Positions 62,145 to 64,000 of a DNA stretch of 64,000 bases are shown here, piece by piece (within the stretch, counting starts at the first letter, position 1; each line of letters begins with the position of its first letter). This DNA is from JAKOVR01 sp031415655. GTDB lineage: Bacteria; Actinomycetota; Acidimicrobiia; Acidimicrobiales; Acidimicrobilacustridaceae. Made by a program: the position numbers and the translations under genes. Under the pieces are notes generated by a model, which was not told where the DNA came from, did not search any database, and was given only the letters and a program-made list of their open reading frames with translations. The DNA lies in contig JANOSD010000116.1 in the NCBI GenBank assembly GCA_031415655.1, positions 6,518-70,517 on the forward strand, written 5' to 3'.

Positions 62145-62831
62145 GTGGTGCCTGATGTTTCATCGCCTCCGCCGACTGCGGTCACCCTTGCGTCGATCGT
62201 GGCCGAACGTCGGCGTATGGAAGCGGGCGGGGTCGACCCGTCGACCGTCGACCCAAACCCGATCGTGGCGTTCCAGCACTGGTACGAGGAGGTGATCGCC
62301 GCCGGAATCAACCAACCCGATGCCATGGCCCTTGCCACCGTCGACAACGAAGGCCGGCCGGAAGTGCGGCACGTGCTCTTGAAGGGAGTCGACGAGCGGG
62401 GCTTTTCGTTCTACACGAACTACGAAAGCGACAAGGCGGCGCAGATCGCCGGCGCACCCGACGTGTCGGTTGTTTTCCCCTGGCTCCAGGTCAACCGGCA
62501 GGTGCGGGTGCGGGGACTGGTGGGCAAGGTTTCGGCGGAGGAAAGCGACGCCTACTGGGCCACCCGTCCCCGAGGCAGCCAACTCGGCGCATGGGCCTCC
62601 GCCCAAAGCAGGGTGATCCCCGATCGGGCCTGGCTCGATCGGCGACTGGTCCAATTGGAGGATCGTTACGGCGATGCCGCCCCGATACCGCGGCCACCCC
62701 AATGGGGCGGCTACCTGATCGACCCCCAGATGGTGGAACTTTGGCAGGGCCGCGCCGATCGGGTGCACGATCGGGTGCGTTACCTCCGCCAGCCCGACGG
62801 CTCTTGGACCCGCGAGCGTCTCAGTCCCTGA
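62145..62831 (+). CDS. pdxH: Pyridoxamine 5'-phosphate oxidase
   Basis: Protein of 228 residues (GTG start; a second GTG follows at once). It oxidises pyridoxine or pyridoxamine phosphate to pyridoxal phosphate with FMN. Seen: 'PDAMALATVDNEGRPEVRHV', 'LLKGVDERGFSFYTNYESDK', 'SVVFPWLQVNRQVRVRG', 'ATRPRGSQLGAWASAQS' and the C-terminal 'PPQWGGYLI' with 'VELWQGRADRVHDRV'. These are the complete family signatures. It is convergent with the LLM gene, with a long hairpin between. Confidence 0.96.
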   Translation: MVPDVSSPPPTAVTLASIVAERRRMEAGGVDPSTVDPNPIVAFQHWYEEVIAAGINQPDAMALATVDNEGRPEVRHVLLKGVDERGFSFYTNYESDKAAQIAGAPDVSVVFPWLQVNRQVRVRGLVGKVSAEESDAYWATRPRGSQLGAWASAQSRVIPDRAWLDRRLVQLEDRYGDAAPIPRPPQWGGYLIDPQMVELWQGRADRVHDRVRYLRQPDGSWTRERLSP

Positions 62832-62899
62832 ACCACCTCGACCTTGAGCCAGCTCGACCTTGAGCCAGCCCGTCCGGGAGCGTCAACCTTGAGCCAGCT

Positions 62900-62949
62900 C
62901 GTTCTGGATGAGATTCCGCCCGCATACGGGCGGAATCTCATCCAGAACG
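62900..62949. terminator. Perfect 23-bp hairpin between convergent genes
   Basis: Arms beginning CGTTCTGGATGAGATTCCGC pair perfectly around the loop CATA. It lies between pdxH and the convergent LLM gene, preceded by three copies of 'CCTTGAGCCAGC' (62840-62898). No T tract is present, so a repeat element is as likely as a terminator. Confidence 0.6.
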
Positions 62950-62965
62950 GTGTTGGAAGGTCAGC

Positions 62966-63898
62966 TCAGGGAAGGACGGCGATGACGTCGGCGCCGATCT
63001 CGGCCACCTGGTCAAGGTCGTCGATGTCGAGGAGCTGGAAGTAGACCCGCTCCACTCCCAACTCGGCGAATGACGCCAGCTTGTCGAGTACCTCGGCCGG
63101 CGACCCCGCCGCACCGTTCTCCTTGAGTTCGTGTACTTGGCGGCCGATGCGTTGCGCTCGGCGGGCGACGTCGACATCCGATCGCCCAACACAAGCCACA
63201 AGGGCGACCGACCACACGAGGTCATCGTGGGGACGGTCCAGGGCATCGCAGGCCCGGCGAACGTTGTCCCGTAGATCGGAGTAGACCGCCAGCGGGGGGA
63301 ACGGCACGTTGAACTCGTTGGCATACGTGGCAGCGAGGCGGGGCGTGGTGCGGGCGCCGTAGCCGCCGATGAGGATCGGAGGTCCGCCGGGTTGGGTGGG
63401 TTTGGGGAGCGCTGGTGACCCCACAACGGTGTAGTGCTCGCCCTCGAAGCTGAATTCGCCGTCGACCGGTGCCCGCCACATGCCGGTGACGATCTGGAGT
63501 TGTTCCTCCATCATTTGGAAGCGCACCTTGGTGGTGGGGAACGGCACGCCGTATGCCGTGTGTTCGGTATCGAACCACCCCGCTCCCATGCCGAGTTCGA
63601 TGCGACCGCCGCTCATGTTGTCGACCTGGGCGACGGCCACTGCCAGCGGTCCGGGCAAGCGAAAGGTGGCGGAACAGACGAGGGTGCCGAGCCGAATGGT
63701 GGTGGTCTCCCGGGCGATCGCCCCGAGGGTGACCCACGTGTCGGTGGGGCCGGGCATGCCGGTGACGTCGCCCATCTTCAGGTAGTGGTCGGATCGGAAG
63801 AAGCCGGAGAAGCCATGAGCTTCGGCTGTCTGGGCCACGGCGAGTTGCTGCTCGTAGGTGGCACCCTGCTGCGGTTCTACGAAGATGCGTACGTCCAT
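62966..63898 (-). CDS. LLM-class (F420-dependent-like) oxidoreductase
   Basis: Protein of 310 residues with the luciferase-like TIM barrel. It begins 'MDVRIFVEPQQGATYEQQLA', has 'GFSGFFRSDHYLKMG', 'TIRLGTLVCSATFRLPGPLA' and 'GRIELGMGAGWFDTEHTAYG', which matches the cofactor-binding loop of F420-dependent members, and 'PILIGGYGARTTPRLAA'. Actinobacteria have many paralogues with unknown substrates. ATG 63898 is chosen over a 26-residue longer frame running toward the contig edge. Confidence 0.9.
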   Translation of the reverse strand: MDVRIFVEPQQGATYEQQLAVAQTAEAHGFSGFFRSDHYLKMGDVTGMPGPTDTWVTLGAIARETTTIRLGTLVCSATFRLPGPLAVAVAQVDNMSGGRIELGMGAGWFDTEHTAYGVPFPTTKVRFQMMEEQLQIVTGMWRAPVDGEFSFEGEHYTVVGSPALPKPTQPGGPPILIGGYGARTTPRLAATYANEFNVPFPPLAVYSDLRDNVRRACDALDRPHDDLVWSVALVACVGRSDVDVARRAQRIGRQVHELKENGAAGSPAEVLDKLASFAELGVERVYFQLLDIDDLDQVAEIGADVIAVLP

Positions 63899-64000
63899 GC
63901 CTGCGACGCTAGTGCCACCGGCAACGGAGGCGTGGTGGTTGTTTTTTAGCCCCGGGACGGGGGGGCAATCAAACAAAACCGCGGTTTTGGGGGGGGGGGG
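63899..64000. other. Right edge with palindrome and G run
   Basis: CAAAACCGCGGTTTTG at 63974-63989 is a perfect palindrome and is followed by G to the end (63988-64000). No gene is seen. The run looks like a contig end artefact. Confidence 0.6.

Overview
The window reads as chromosomal DNA of a high-GC actinobacterium. Gene content fits the class Acidimicrobiia best: a caa3-type oxidase operon with an extra oxidase-like module, a DUF2017-clpS pair, LLM/F420-type oxidoreductases, threonine-rich lipoproteins, a surface protein with repeats ending in 'GWF', and topA-tmk-holB in a row. This placement is an inference from gene families; there is no rRNA to confirm it. The last 12 bases are a G run behind a palindrome, so the right edge is probably a contig end.

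Layout. 0-5.3 kb: a cut-off STAS protein with its anti-sigma kinase, a VOC protein, then a Baeyer-Villiger monooxygenase fused to a short-chain dehydrogenase, a PF10118-type hydrolase and a divergent TetR regulator with an operator-like palindrome between them. 5.3-10.5 kb: an M16 zinc peptidase, an unrecognised helical protein, and a cobalamin-type radical SAM enzyme with an unusual N-terminus. 10.5-16.3 kb: topA, an MFS transporter, tmk and holB, the last three overlapping by ATGA. 16.5-20.4 kb: a beta-helix protein, a PAS/GAF/GGDEF/EAL protein and apt. 20.5-25.85 kb: a tRNA-Thr gene used as an attachment site, followed by a decayed island (wrecked tyrosine recombinase, HigBA-like toxin-antitoxin, lipoproteins, gene fragments) closed by a copy of the 3' half of the tRNA. 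26-39 kb: a secretory lipase, ankyrin, HAD, SDR and esterase genes, a large repeat-bearing SGNH surface protein, a polytopic membrane protein, and tRNA-Phe, tRNA-Asp and tRNA-Glu. 39-43.5 kb: plsY-degV-membrane metallopeptidase as one overlapping operon, facing DUF2017-clpS-ctaA. 45-54.9 kb: ctaB and the oxidase operon. 55-64 kb: a phosphotransferase, an ABC-2 exporter, serS, two SdhC/SdhD-like membrane anchors, a TetR regulator, pdxH and an LLM oxidoreductase.

How the genes work together. The centrepiece is respiration. ctaA and ctaB would make heme A; ctaC, ctaD, ctaE and ctaF are the canonical oxidase subunits; ctaG is the assembly factor. The same operon begins with a second subunit I-like protein that keeps the fold signatures but has lost the histidine ligands I could align, paired with a second subunit III-like protein and an unassigned membrane protein. 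I regard this catalytically dead oxidase-like module as the best candidate for something poorly described.

A second theme is structure in non-coding DNA. Two families of long palindromes are dispersed between genes, one with 26-bp perfect arms whose copies differ by compensated base changes, and there is also an unrelated perfect 23-bp hairpin before the LLM gene.
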